Source: Pogonophryne albipinna
Taxonomy: Eukaryota; Chordata; Actinopteri; Perciformes; Artedidraconidae
Assembly: GCA_028583405.1 (NCBI GenBank)
Contig: CM053251.1
Span: 13,837,495 to 13,901,494 of the forward strand
DNA length: 64,000 nt
Direction of reading: 5' to 3'
The translations under genes were made by a program, and so were the position numbers. A model generated the notes under the pieces. The model did no database searches and was not told the DNA's origin. It was given only the letters and a program-made list of their open reading frames with translations. This document shows, in pieces, positions 53,801 through 64,000 of the stretch (position 1 is its first letter; each line of letters begins with the position of its first letter).

Positions 53801-56303
53801 CCTCTCTGAGGTCTCCTGAGGAATATTGCTCTTTCATCTACAGTTGTTCACACACTTGTTTCGGCCATTGCGCCTTTATCTGTGAATTCTATGTGTACAT
53901 GTCTGTATGTTCTATATGTTTGTGTGCAGTGTGTGAATTCATGCTCCTATGTGTGTGTGACTGATAGAGAGAGTAGAACTGTAGTAAGCCTCGTTATGAG
54001 GGTCAATTGTATTGAAAAAAAGTACAGCTTCACCTCTAAATGCTATAAAACAGTTACAATATTCGTCCTCTTTTTCTATCTGACATTTTAATGGTCGTCA
54101 CAGTAAGACATAAGACCCAGCAACTGTTGTTACTTTAAAAACTCTTCAAGTCAGATTTCTATGGTGATACCTTAAGTAGTACAAACCATGCGACTTAATT
54201 ATTATTCTGTTCATTAATTAATTTGAAAAATGTATATTATGGTGTTTTTTTAGTCTTCAGCAGCTTCTGTAATATCTCACAAACATATTATCAACATAGC
54301 GTTTGTCCATCTAAACATGTTATGCTATTGCTACTGCTATTTGACATGAAGCAATGTCTCTGACTCCCACATGTCCCCCACGGATACAGCTTTATGCATC
54401 TGTGTTATTAGAGCTTATGCACTATATAAATAACATACATCAAGTAAACAAACAAAAAATTGCAATGAGGTTGTACTGACAGCTTAGTAATGTCTCAAGG
54501 CAAAGACATCCTCATTTAAGACAGTGGAATTTAATTTAGCCTTGTATACAGGCCCATTTATTTGTTTGTTTTATCCTATTGTCTCCCAGCCAATATGTTT
54601 GACTGTAAGGCATTGGCTGAGGTCATTCTTCTTGCACTGTTCTTCTCCTATACCCTGGGAGGCAGCATGAGTGAGGGCAGATCCGCCCCCTCTGTGGAGG
54701 AGGGCATTGCACTGAGTCACCCATCCTCCCTCAAACCAGAGAGAGAGAGAGAAAACATTGAGACGTGTTTGAGAGATAAAGCAAGTAAATCAGGCAAGGT
54801 TTGCTCCTTGAGTGAGATGTATGTGTGCAGAGTGGGCGCCTTGCCAGGGGTGGGAGGTTTCCGGGAGGGCCACGGTGTGGAGGTGGGCCCTCAATGTGCC
54901 GCTTTCAGCAGTTTGGAGGGGCAAGGGAATGGCCTCCGACCCCATCTGTTTCCTGAAGATAGGCCCTGATGGGGGTAAGTGCTCAGAGAGGGCATGATAT
55001 CCTGACAAAGGGCAGATCTCCCAGCAAAAACAACAGAACAAGGGAGAGAAAGAGAGAGCGAGACTTAGATTGTCAGCTGAAGGAGAGTACAGAGGTTGGA
55101 TCCTGGAAAGAGCTTGTGCTTTTCCTTCGTCCCTCTCATAAATCTTTGCAGTTTCCTCTTGTTTTTCCCCATTTCCCATTCCAGTTTTTTTCTTTTCTGA
55201 AGGGGTTGAGATTACGTTGTTTTATTTAGGTAAGGAAGTTCACAGCACTTGGAATCGGCAGCGGGAAGAAGTGGCCTGTAACCTTTTGAACTTGTGGAAA
55301 GTGGTGCTCAGTGTTTTCCATTCATATGTGCACAGTGAACCGGGGGAATGGAATGTCGGCAAAGAAGCGATTTGAAAAGGGACACATTAAAGTAATTGTT
55401 AAAAAGATGGGGACTGCATTGTCAGTTGACTGGTGTTCCCTGGTCATGTTCTGCACCTGCTTGTCCTTGAGTGAGATATTTAGCCTCTCGTTTGTCTTCC
55501 CCTATCCGTTTCCTTGTCCCCTCCTCGCCCCTCTCTGCATCCCTGCGCATTCATCCATCCTGTATCAGTTGCCTCACGGCTTAGCTCAGACCACATAGAC
55601 AAATATGATAATAATGCCTATTCTATAATCTGATATCTATTGACTGATGTTCTGAGATGCCCATGTTTCATGAAAATAATCTATTTTGCAGTGGAGGCTT
55701 CCTAAAGGCTTTGCATAGCTATGGTCGAAATTGCATATTTAATCTTTTCTTTCACTCTTGAGAGCTGCTTTTCCTTATTTTGTTTTTTTCTTGTCTTAAG
55801 GTCATTTCAAGGGCTCTTGTTTCTTTTTCAGGAATAATAGAAATGTTCTAATTTACCTCATGCCGGGCTTACATCCTAAAGTACACTCATTGTGTTGGCT
55901 TTAAATGTCAAAGAGATTGAGTTTTAAGTCACAGTGGGCGAAGCCATTACATGGCCACATACAAGGTTAATTGTGGTAAAAGCATTTCCACTTATTCTCT
56001 TCTCTAATTATATTTTAAATTGCATATAAGTGTAACTTTTTAGCTAACACCTAAGGAGAGGTACATTATTGTTTCCACTGGAGAAGAAATGTTCTTAGTG
56101 GCAAATTCTAAATTCATACACCACAACCTTATAATTACCATGACAAATAACACCACAGTGGCCCACCCTGTCTACACCAAAGAGTGAGACCAATGAGTTG
56201 CTAATACCTCTCTAACTCACTCTCTCCTTCTCTTTCCATCTTTTCCATTCCTACCCCATATACCCTCTTTTCTCCTTTTTCCCTCTTTTCTCCTTTTTCT
56301 CAG

Positions 56304-59300
56304 ACGGTGCTGATCTTGAAGATGACCCATCTGGTTCTTGGCCTGCATCGTCTCCCTCCAGTAAAGACCAGACCTCTCCAGGACACTGCGAGGACTATGA
56401 TTTTGGCGAAGATGAAGGGGGCCCCGGCCTGCCATACCCATGCCAGTTCTGTGACAAGTCCTTCAGCCGCTTAAGCTTCCTCAAGCGCCACGAACAGAGC
56501 CACGGGGATAAACTCCCTTTCAGCTGTACCTTTTGCAGCCGCTTGTTTAAGCACAAGCGCAGTCGAGATAGACACGTGAAGCTTCACACCGGTGACAAGA
56601 AGTACCACTGTGGAGAGTGTGACTCTGCCTTTTCCCGCAGTGACCACCTCAAAATCCACATGAAAACTCACGCCTCTAACAAACCCCACAAGTGCCCTGT
56701 GTGCCGCCGAGGCTTCCTTTCCTCCAGCTCTCTCCACGGCCACATGCAAGTACACGAAAGAGGCAAGGATGGAAGCAGTGCAAGCCTTTCCAGAGGTGAC
56801 GAATGGAAGCTGAAAGAAACTCGCAAATGCAGCCGTTGTGAGGAGGGTTTTGATGTCCCAGAGGAGCTCCAGAGGCACATCGCTGAGTGCCACCCTGAAT
56901 GCTCTCCATCAGAGGACGGAGGCCTGGGTGCCACCCTACAGTGCATTTACTGCCATGAGCCCTTCAGTGATGAGGGCACCCTTCTGACTCACATTGACCA
57001 GTCACACAGCCGAGACAGGAAGGGACACACCTGTACTATCTGCCCTGAGCACTTTCTGTCAGTAGAGGACCTCTACGCTCACATGGACATCCACCAGCTC
57101 CCCGAATCTAGTAACCATAGCAACAGCCCTTCTTTGCTGACTGTGGGCTACACCTCTGTCTCTAGCACCACTCCTGACTCTAACCTCTCTGTCGACAGCT
57201 CAACAATGGTGGAAACTGCCCCACCTGTGCCCAAGGCGAGGGGGAGGAGAAAGAGGGCTGCTCAGAACACATCAGACATGGGAGGACGTTCCTCCAAGCA
57301 GCCCAAAGTCTCCTACAGTTGCATGTACTGCAACAAGCAAGTATTCTCCAGTTTGGCTGTGCTTCAAATTCACCTGCGAACCATGCATCTGGACAAGCCA
57401 GAGCAGGCTCATACTTGCCAGTTTTGTTTGGAGGTTCTGCCATCTTTACTCAATCTAAATGAGCATCTTAGGCAGGTCCACAATGCAGAAGACCACGCTG
57501 TCCTGTTAGCCAGCTTGCCTGATGCCCTCTTTCAGTGTAATTTCTGCACTGAGGTATTGAGTGACCTCAACACCCTCCAGGAACACATCCGTTGCTCCCA
57601 TGGCTTTCCAAGTCCTGTGGCAAAGGAGAGCAATGCCTTCTTCTGCCCTCAATGCTTCATGGGGTTCTTGACGGAAACTACCTTGGAGGAGCATGTTCGT
57701 CAGACTCACTGTGACGGGGGAAGCCTGCGCTTTGACTCCCCTATGGCTTTAACTCCCAAGGAGTCTATAGTAGAGGTGTACTCCTGTTCGTACTGCACCA
57801 ATTCACCCATATTCAACAGTGTTCTGAAGCTCAACAAGCACATCAAGGAGAATCACAAGAACATTCCACTTGCACTGAACTACATCAACAATGGAAAGAA
57901 ATCCCTGCGGACTCTCAGCCCTTCTTCTCCAATATCTGTGGAACATACCATGCTGAAACAAGGAAGCTCTGTCTCACGCACTACCAGTGAGTTCATATGT
58001 AACCAGTGTGGAGCCAAGTATACCAGTCTAGACCTTTTCCAGACTCACCTAAAAACTCATCTGGATGGCATGCAGCCCCAACTCACCTGCCCACAGTGCA
58101 ACAAAGAGTTCCCCAACCAAGAGTCCCTGTTGAAGCATGTGACAATTCACTTCACTATAACTTCCACGTATTACATCTGTGAGAGCTGTGACAAGCAGTT
58201 TACTTCAGTGGATGACTTGCAGAAGCACCTTCTCGACATGCATACCTTTGTGTTCTTTCGTTGCACTCTCTGTCAGGAGGTGTTTGACTCAAAGGTGTCA
58301 ACCCAGCTCCACCTGGCTGTTAAGCACAGTAATGAGAAAAAGGTATATCGCTGCACTTCCTGCAACTGGGACTTCAGGCATGAGACTGACCTACAGTTAC
58401 ATGTAAAACACAGCCATCTTGAAAACCAGGGCCGTTCCCACCGATGCATTTTTTGTGGCGAGTCCTTTGGCACAGAGGTGGAGCTGCAGTGCCACATCAC
58501 TACCCACAGCAAGAAATTTAACTGCCGCTTCTGCAGCAAGGCCTTCCATGCCATCGTCCTTTTGGAGAAGCATTTGAGGGAGAAACACTGCGTGTTTGAG
58601 GGAAAGGCACAGAACTGTGGTGCTAATGGCTCTACTGTAGGGGATGGCCAGCCTAAAGAAGATGTCGAGCTGCATAGTCTCCTAACAAACAGCCATGGTC
58701 CAGGAACAACATTAGGAACTGTGGTCGATACCCATAACAGCCGCGATGGAAGTGAGGAAGAGCTGGACACTGCAGATCCCTTGTTTACGTGTGACATCTG
58801 TGGAGCATCTTACACCATGGATTCACTCCTCACTAACCACCAGTTGAGGGACCACAATATACGCCCTGGTGAGAGTGCCATGATGAAAAGGAAAGCTGAT
58901 ATGATAAAGGGCACCCACAAGTGCAATGTCTGCTCGCGCACCTTCTTCTCTGAGCCTGGGCTAAGGGAACATATGCAGACCCACCTTGGGCCTGTCAAAC
59001 ACTATATGTGCCCCATCTGTGGGGAGCGCTTCCCTTCCTTGCTCACACTGACTGAGCACAAGGTCACCCATAGCAAGAGTCTGGACACAGGTAGCTGCCG
59101 AATTTGTAAGATGCCACTGCACAGTGAGGAGGACTTCCTGGAGCATTGCCAGATGCACCCTGACCTGAGGAACTCCCTGACAGGTTTCCGCTGTGTGGTG
59201 TGCATGCAGACCGTCACCTCCACATTGGAGCTCAAAATCCATGGTACTTTCCATATGCAAAAGACAGGCACTATGTCCGGCAACTACCCAACTATTGCTC

Positions 59301-59809
59301 GCAACAATATCATTGCTCACCACCAGCAGCTACACCATACCCAAAAACCTTTCAAGTGCGCCTCTTGCCTGAAAGATTTCCGGTCCAAACAGGACCTGGT
59401 GAAACTAGACATCAACGGACTGCCTTACGGACTGTGTGCATCATGCGTGACACAAGCTGGCTCCAAGAGCTCCAGTCCAACAGTGAACGGAGGAAGGCAA
59501 CTGCAGCAACATGGTGGAGCAACCACTCCAGCAACAACCAATGCTGCATGGATCCAGGGGGAGAGGCTCAGCCCTGGAGACGCGAAAGGCAAAGTGGTAT
59601 CTTCATCATCCTCAGCTTCTTCTACATCTTCGTTATCCCATGCCAAGACAAGATGCTCCAGCTGTAATGTGAAGTTTGAGTCTGAAGCTGAGTTACAAAA
59701 CCATATCCAGACAGTGCATCGGGACCAGGCTGGGGACAGCAACGGCGGACAGCTCAAGACCCCCCAGGTGTCCCCCATGCCAAGAGCCAGTCCCTCACAA
59801 ACTGACGAG
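56304..59809 (+). CDS. znf521: znf521 coding exon 4: main zinc-finger exon (fingers 2-27)
   Basis: A 3506-bp exon with acceptor TTTCTCAG and donor GAG|GTATTG, open throughout (residues 99-1267). It opens with an acidic/Ser linker ([28 protein letters not shown]). Fingers 2-5 form a tight cluster with TGEKP-like spacing (about 142-249); this part is the most likely DNA-binding block. Fingers 6-25 follow in groups separated by Ser-rich and basic linkers ([10 protein letters not shown]). Finger 26 (from about residue 1115) is atypical, C-x2-C...GLCASC, with no second histidine pair. Finger 27 starts near 1214. I count about 26 fingers here. The finger cores are nearly identical to mammalian ZNF521, while linkers such as 59260-59345 and 59470-59640 are longer or different. 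Translation through the donor would add only eight residues before a stop at 59834. Confidence 0.97.
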
Positions 59810-59977
59810 GTATTGTTTTCGCTATTGTTATACTGAACGAATACAACAGTTAAAACATCTTGAGCCTCACAATATATTTTCCATTGCTATGCATGAACAA
59901 AACTGATACCTAATGTGCAACGTAATTCTTTACTAAAATCCCTTTATTTATCCGTTTCCTCTTGGTCTTTTTTTCAG
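59810..59977 (+). other. znf521: znf521 intron 4 (168 bp)
   Basis: Short phase-0 intron from GTATTG to TTTTTTTCAG. Its small size contrasts with the other introns. If retained it ends the protein at the TGA at 59834, removing finger 28 and everything after it. Confidence 0.93.
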
Positions 59978-60062
59978 AAGAAGACCTACCAGTGCATCAA
60001 ATGTCAGATGGTGTTCTACAGTGAATGGGACATCCAAGTCCATGTGGCCAACCACATGCTGG
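59978..60062 (+). CDS. znf521: znf521 coding exon 5: zinc finger 28
   Basis: 85 bp encoding [20 protein letters not shown] and then VHVANHML. This is a complete C2H2 finger (residues 1268-1295) that matches the family at the equivalent position. The donor is taken as CTGG|GTAGGA at 60063 because it leaves phase 1, as needed for the Asp/Glu-Gly codons that follow in ZNF521. An in-frame extension past it is not supported. The downstream exons for the last three fingers and the stop codon are outside the window. Confidence 0.93.
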
Positions 60063-63000
60063 GTAGGAGATAACTATTTTTGTTGTATTCATTCAGGCAA
60101 CACTAACACTAACACTAACAAGGCCACATAACATTTTCCCACCAGCCACTTTTGATATTAACTCTTGGAACAAAGTCATCCAAACAGTGTGTAATATCTA
60201 GGAAAATATGTATTTTTTTAATTGTAGCATACATTTAATCAACACAGCTTTTAGGTGTGCAATATTATGTTAGAAGGAATACTTCATTAAGGAAAATTCA
60301 CCAAATTTCACATCAAGTATTTGATTCATTGAAATACATTTTAGGCAGTGTGATCATATTTTTTCAAAAGCTGAATCACATACTCAGAACTGATGTGATA
60401 TGTAATAAAATATTTGACCCTGTCTCACTCAGGCTCACAAGTATCTGGATCACATCACCAAATAGGTGGAATTATTTTAATATTTTGACCATCAACTGCA
60501 TCCCCAGTGTTGTGCATTTTTAAACCCACCATCTTCATTTCCCCATGCATGTGAATGGTATACTATAGTACGTGTGCATGACTGTGGAGCAGAATCTCTT
60601 CACTTCAAACCACTATGTATGGAGACAGTTTGAAGTAGTAGAAATATACAGATTATTTAAATAAAAAAATGCCAAAACAGATTTGATTGGAACTGTTAAA
60701 AAATCCAAATATTATTCCACAATTTTGTTAAAAATCTCCACATTGCAACTGTACATTATTTTGTTTGTTTATTGCTCCTCCTCACTTAAGTAGTATGTTC
60801 AGATGAGTGAGATCTGAAAACATCATTTGGTAGAATACATTCATGCTCTATCGACGTCAAATCAACTGAACAAATGGATATTTGATTTTTATCACATTGT
60901 GTATCACACATTATTTTCCAAATTTCAAGTTATCTTTCATAAGATTCCTAAACAAAGACTGCTGGTGTAATACTAACCTCGCCATTTTCAAAACGTATTT
61001 ACTTTTGGTTTTCATTTGTATGCAGGCAGAATAATTTGTAGAGAACAGACAATTGGGAAAACAGGTTTTTCTTGCCTGCAGTAAGTAGGCGTCTGAATTC
61101 CGGTCTCACGTTCCTTTATTCATTCATTTATTCAGCTCGTTTGGCGGCTCTTTCATTACACTGCATTATCTGTTGTCTTCAGTGGGAGAGAGACTCATTG
61201 ATCTGGAACCAAACCGCCTCTCTGTTTGGGACACGCTTCTAGGCGCAGGTGAATTTAAACACGGTGGGCAATTCTATCAGGACCGGTAGGCAATTCTATC
61301 AGGGACCCACTGTTTGTGCATAAACAATCAGAAGCATGTGATTTGTGATTTTGATGCTTCGGTGTATTTGCAAAAGAGAGAGACGAGCTGAGAGTGTGTA
61401 GGTGTGTATTTTGTATTCATCTTTGCGATCTGCTCACCCACTATTCTACTGGGGGTGCCTAATACAGTACCATGCCAGCATTAGTCCTTTCTCTCGCAAA
61501 GGCAGGCACGGAGCACACTGGGAGGGTAGAAAACAAACCCCCCTACTGGTTATTTTATGTCTGTCAGCCGCACAAGCCCACAGTTCCCCCATAATGGTGG
61601 AATTCAGACAGCTTAAGATAACAGGAGGATAGGTGATTGGGTTATTGTCTGATGTCTCACTTCTCTGATATGCTGTTGCTTTGTATTCTACATGATCACG
61701 GGTTTCATCAGGCTCCTCAAAAGGGTTTCTGTCACATGCATTTGTTTTGTGATCTCTAAATTATGGAGAAAAGAAAACTCATTGTAATGACAATTTGGTA
61801 GTGTGTTGTCGAGAAAGGACTGCATTTTGTGAAACCAACAAACAAAAAGGGAACAGAATTGAATAAAGGAAATATATTTCACACGAGGTATATGGGAAAA
61901 CATATGCATGAGGTCACACCACTAACATTGATCTCTTGGTTTTATATATCTTCTGGAGAATAGGCCCCTTGTAGTGCAGGATGAGGTTACATTCAATCCA
62001 GCCTGTATTCACTGCAAAGCCAATTTGGGCCAAAAACACAGGAAAAAACACTAATTTGGAAAAGCTCTAAATACCTTCTCTACTGAAAAGGGGACACTTT
62101 CTCCTTTTAATGGCCATCTGCACAGGAGAGGGGAAACAGGGGGCTGGGGTCATCTCCGCTCAGCTGTCAGCGTTATTAGCGTAGGTAATGGAGCAGACGC
62201 TGGATTCATAGGGGTGTTGTTTTCATCCATGCCCCGCTCCATGGTGTCAATTCACACTGATAACTCTATATATAGTGATGTGCCTTGACATAAGCATAGT
62301 GCTAAGTGTATGGAACAACAAAACCTGAGACTGTCTCACCCCGACAAGTCCATATTAGCTGCCTTTGTAATACAATAGTCTCTCTAAACCAAGTGCACTC
62401 AGTCTCCACCCTCACCTCCTCCCATCGGTCCAAAGTGCTCGTGGCTGCCTCTTCTGTACGACTGCCAGCACATTTTGATGCACGGATATTACACTACAAC
62501 GATGGCGGTCCTGCTTCAGATATAAAGCGCAGCTCTGGTGCCCAGCTACTCAACATTTAGTATGATAATGGAGGTAACTGAAAGGGAAGGAGGTGGCCAT
62601 GGGTGCAGAGGGGTGTGTTGAAGACCAACCCCAGCCAAGCCTGTGAACGGCCCCACGTGTTTTTAAGATGGAGGCCGCAGCCTGCTAGGGCCCAGATGGA
62701 TCAGTACACATTTGCTGTACAGCTGGTCGCTCTGTTTGGGGACCTGGTGTGATCCTCCTATGGAGAAAAAAATGATATCGCCACCATCCAAGGAGCAATT
62801 TAATAGCAAGCCAGAAGACAGCTGGCCACTCTTTAGTTTAGAGTTTTTTTGGCATGGCTCACTTACAGAATTGAGGGTGTCCGATTTTTCTCTAGAGACA
62901 CACAGATTTATACAGCTTTCAGCTGCTGCAGTCACTATCAAACCTTTTATTTCTATTTTTCTTTGAGGTGAGAAAACACATCTGTCCTGCAGTTCAATTT

Positions 63001-64000
63001 GCCATCTTGATTATTGCTCTGGAAAATATATGTATAATGAGTGCTTTTTACAAAGTTGTCGTTTTTTTTTTAGGAGAATGTTTGAAGGTCTTTCATTGAC
63101 ACAAAAGCCTGTTTGGTTTTATCAGCATGCCATCATGCCACCCCATTGCTTCACTTTGACCCCACTGTAAACTATGACATTTGAAGCCTCATGGGGGGCA
63201 CGTTTGGCCCATTTATCGCACTGTTTCAAATGTCCCTGTGTGGATTTTCAGAGCGGTGACATGTTTTGAAGCACAGGCTCTGTCTTAAAGGGTTTTAAAG
63301 GTGAAAAGGGTTTGTGCTTTTCCATTATATCTGCTTTCAATCCAATGGTCATATCACTCCTGTCCATTCCAAGCAGCTACTGCCAAGGTGGCAGTGCTCA
63401 GAAGGACAATTGTAAACAAACACACCAAACAACATCCCAGAAAAGTGTTTTCGGGGTCACCTCTACAGATTTTGTTGGGTTGGTGACAGCACTGAGCTTG
63501 AAGCCAAGTAAGGGAGGAGCCTTCTCTCACAGAGAGGAGCCGGTGGCCTGGACGGCCCTGGCAGAGGGGGGCACTGGAGGGGTGGAAAGGTTCGGGGGCG
63601 GAGAGGGAAAGGCACATTTGCTGTCCAGCTGGCCGCTCTGTGTGAAGCGGGCACTGTGGGCCGTTACAGGGCTGGAGAGCAGAGCGAGTGAGAGGCATTT
63701 AGCTCTCCTCTAGTTTCTCCTCCTCCTTTCTGTTCTCTCTTTCTCCTTTCCCCTCTTGCAGTCCACCATCTCTCTATTTTTCCTCTTCCTTACTATGTAG
63801 CTTTTACATATTCATATTACCCGTGCTCCAACCTGGCAAAACATACTGTGTTTCCTGTAAGTAGGGGAACGGACACTGTAACAGCATTTGAAGCTGGAAG
63901 GCTTGTTTTGTTTTCTTGCAAAGCGCCGCAAATTATCCTTGACACATATCCTCTTGTCTTTGGCCCCTAGACTTACTTGGCCAGTGTATGATGATTACAT
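60063..64000 (+). other. znf521: Start of znf521 intron 5 (continues past window)
   Basis: No segment here encodes the expected NHECKLC-type finger, so the next exon lies beyond 64000. The stretch is otherwise AT-rich non-coding DNA with a 22-bp-spaced direct repeat at 61267-61303 and a short ACACTA-type repeat at about 60099-60119. Confidence 0.75.
61267..61303. repeat. 15-bp direct repeat, 22-bp period
   Basis: GGCAATTCTATCAGG occurs at 61267-61281 and 61289-61303. A local tandem duplication in intron 5. Confidence 0.85.

Larger units (their letters stand above)
32964..56303 (+). other. znf521: znf521 intron 3 (23.3 kb)
   Basis: Runs from GTAAAC to a strong pyrimidine tract and CAG before 56304. 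No coding exon or intact mobile element was found in it. It holds microsatellites, a degenerate tandem repeat near 35409-35593, a paired GATA-motif site at 38824-38847, C/T-rich tracts such as 43220-43370 and 44750-44850, and an AT-rich stretch at 52140-53030. A very long intron before the main zinc-finger exon is typical of this gene in vertebrates. Confidence 0.85.
19316..60062 (+). other. znf521: znf521 gene, coding span present in window (3' end missing)
   Basis: Five coding exons join in frame to 1295 complete codons plus one base. ZNF521 is a nuclear zinc-finger co-regulator that acts in haematopoietic, neural, adipose and skeletal progenitors and interacts with EBF-type factors and the NuRD co-repressor (family knowledge). 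The protein seen here starts with the NuRD-recruiting motif, has an acidic stretch, and carries about 28 C2H2 or C2H2-like fingers spread over its length. The family's last three fingers are not found before 64000, so the gene continues past the window. ZNF521 is preferred over ZNF423 because exon 3 (QVFESLSDLTEHKINQC) and the [18 protein letters not shown] segment match ZNF521, and the finger linkers follow ZNF521. Confidence 0.95.

Noticed and set aside
56471..56893. Minus-strand frames of 90-174 codons over 56471-59778
   Set aside because: They are antisense shadows of the znf521 zinc-finger exon, driven by its codon bias, with no domain of their own.
56543..59836. Start of the large zinc-finger frame at 56543
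   Set aside because: The codon there is TTG inside a finger; the coding sequence enters by splicing at 56304 and leaves at 59809.
19316..60062. Identity as znf423 instead of znf521
   Set aside because: Finger linkers, the [13 protein letters not shown] segment and the exon 3 finger match ZNF521; ZNF423 differs at these points.

Overview
The window is vertebrate nuclear DNA, most likely from a ray-finned (teleost) fish. It has low coding density, long AT-rich non-coding stretches, (CA)n microsatellites, hAT DNA transposons and a solo LTR typical of fish genomes. It carries one recognisable host gene, on the plus strand: znf521 (EHZF/Evi3 family), a multi-C2H2 zinc-finger transcriptional co-regulator. 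Gene identity rests on the N-terminal MSRRKQAKPRSLK repression motif and on long near-identity to the ZNF521 family through about 28 zinc fingers. ZNF521 fits better than its paralogue ZNF423.

Layout. Positions 1-102 are a (CA)51 microsatellite. About 200-5760 is a cluster of mobile-element remnants. These are a frameshifted and C-terminally truncated BED/hAT transposase on the minus strand (488-2132), a divergently oriented exon of a YqaJ/SWIM-type multicopy gene family (2213-2396), a solo LTR with a perfect 5-bp target duplication (2879-3611), a 1.16-kb non-autonomous hAT element with matching terminal inverted repeats and a near-perfect 8-bp duplication (4191-5348), and an LTR-like fragment (about 5494-5756). 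Positions 5757-18300 are non-coding DNA upstream of the gene, in which I find no convincing gene. About 18300-19315 is the likely promoter/5'UTR region. The znf521 exons are at 19316-19355, 26241-26297, 32766-32963, 56304-59809 and 59978-60062. The introns are about 6.9, 6.5, 23.3 and 0.17 kb, and a fifth intron runs off the window. Splice phases are consistent throughout (phase 1 at exons 1/2, 2/3, 3/4 and after exon 5; phase 0 at 4/5), giving 1295 complete codons without a stop. The last three zinc fingers expected from the family lie beyond position 64000.

How it works together. Exon 1 encodes almost only the short motif that in FOG, SALL, BCL11 and ZNF423/521 proteins recruits the NuRD co-repressor. 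Exon 2 is a small in-frame linker exon. Exon 3 carries an acidic stretch and the first finger. Exon 4 carries fingers 2-27, and exon 5 finger 28. The long non-coding flank and introns fit a developmental regulator surrounded by regulatory DNA; the individual enhancer suggestions below are inference only.
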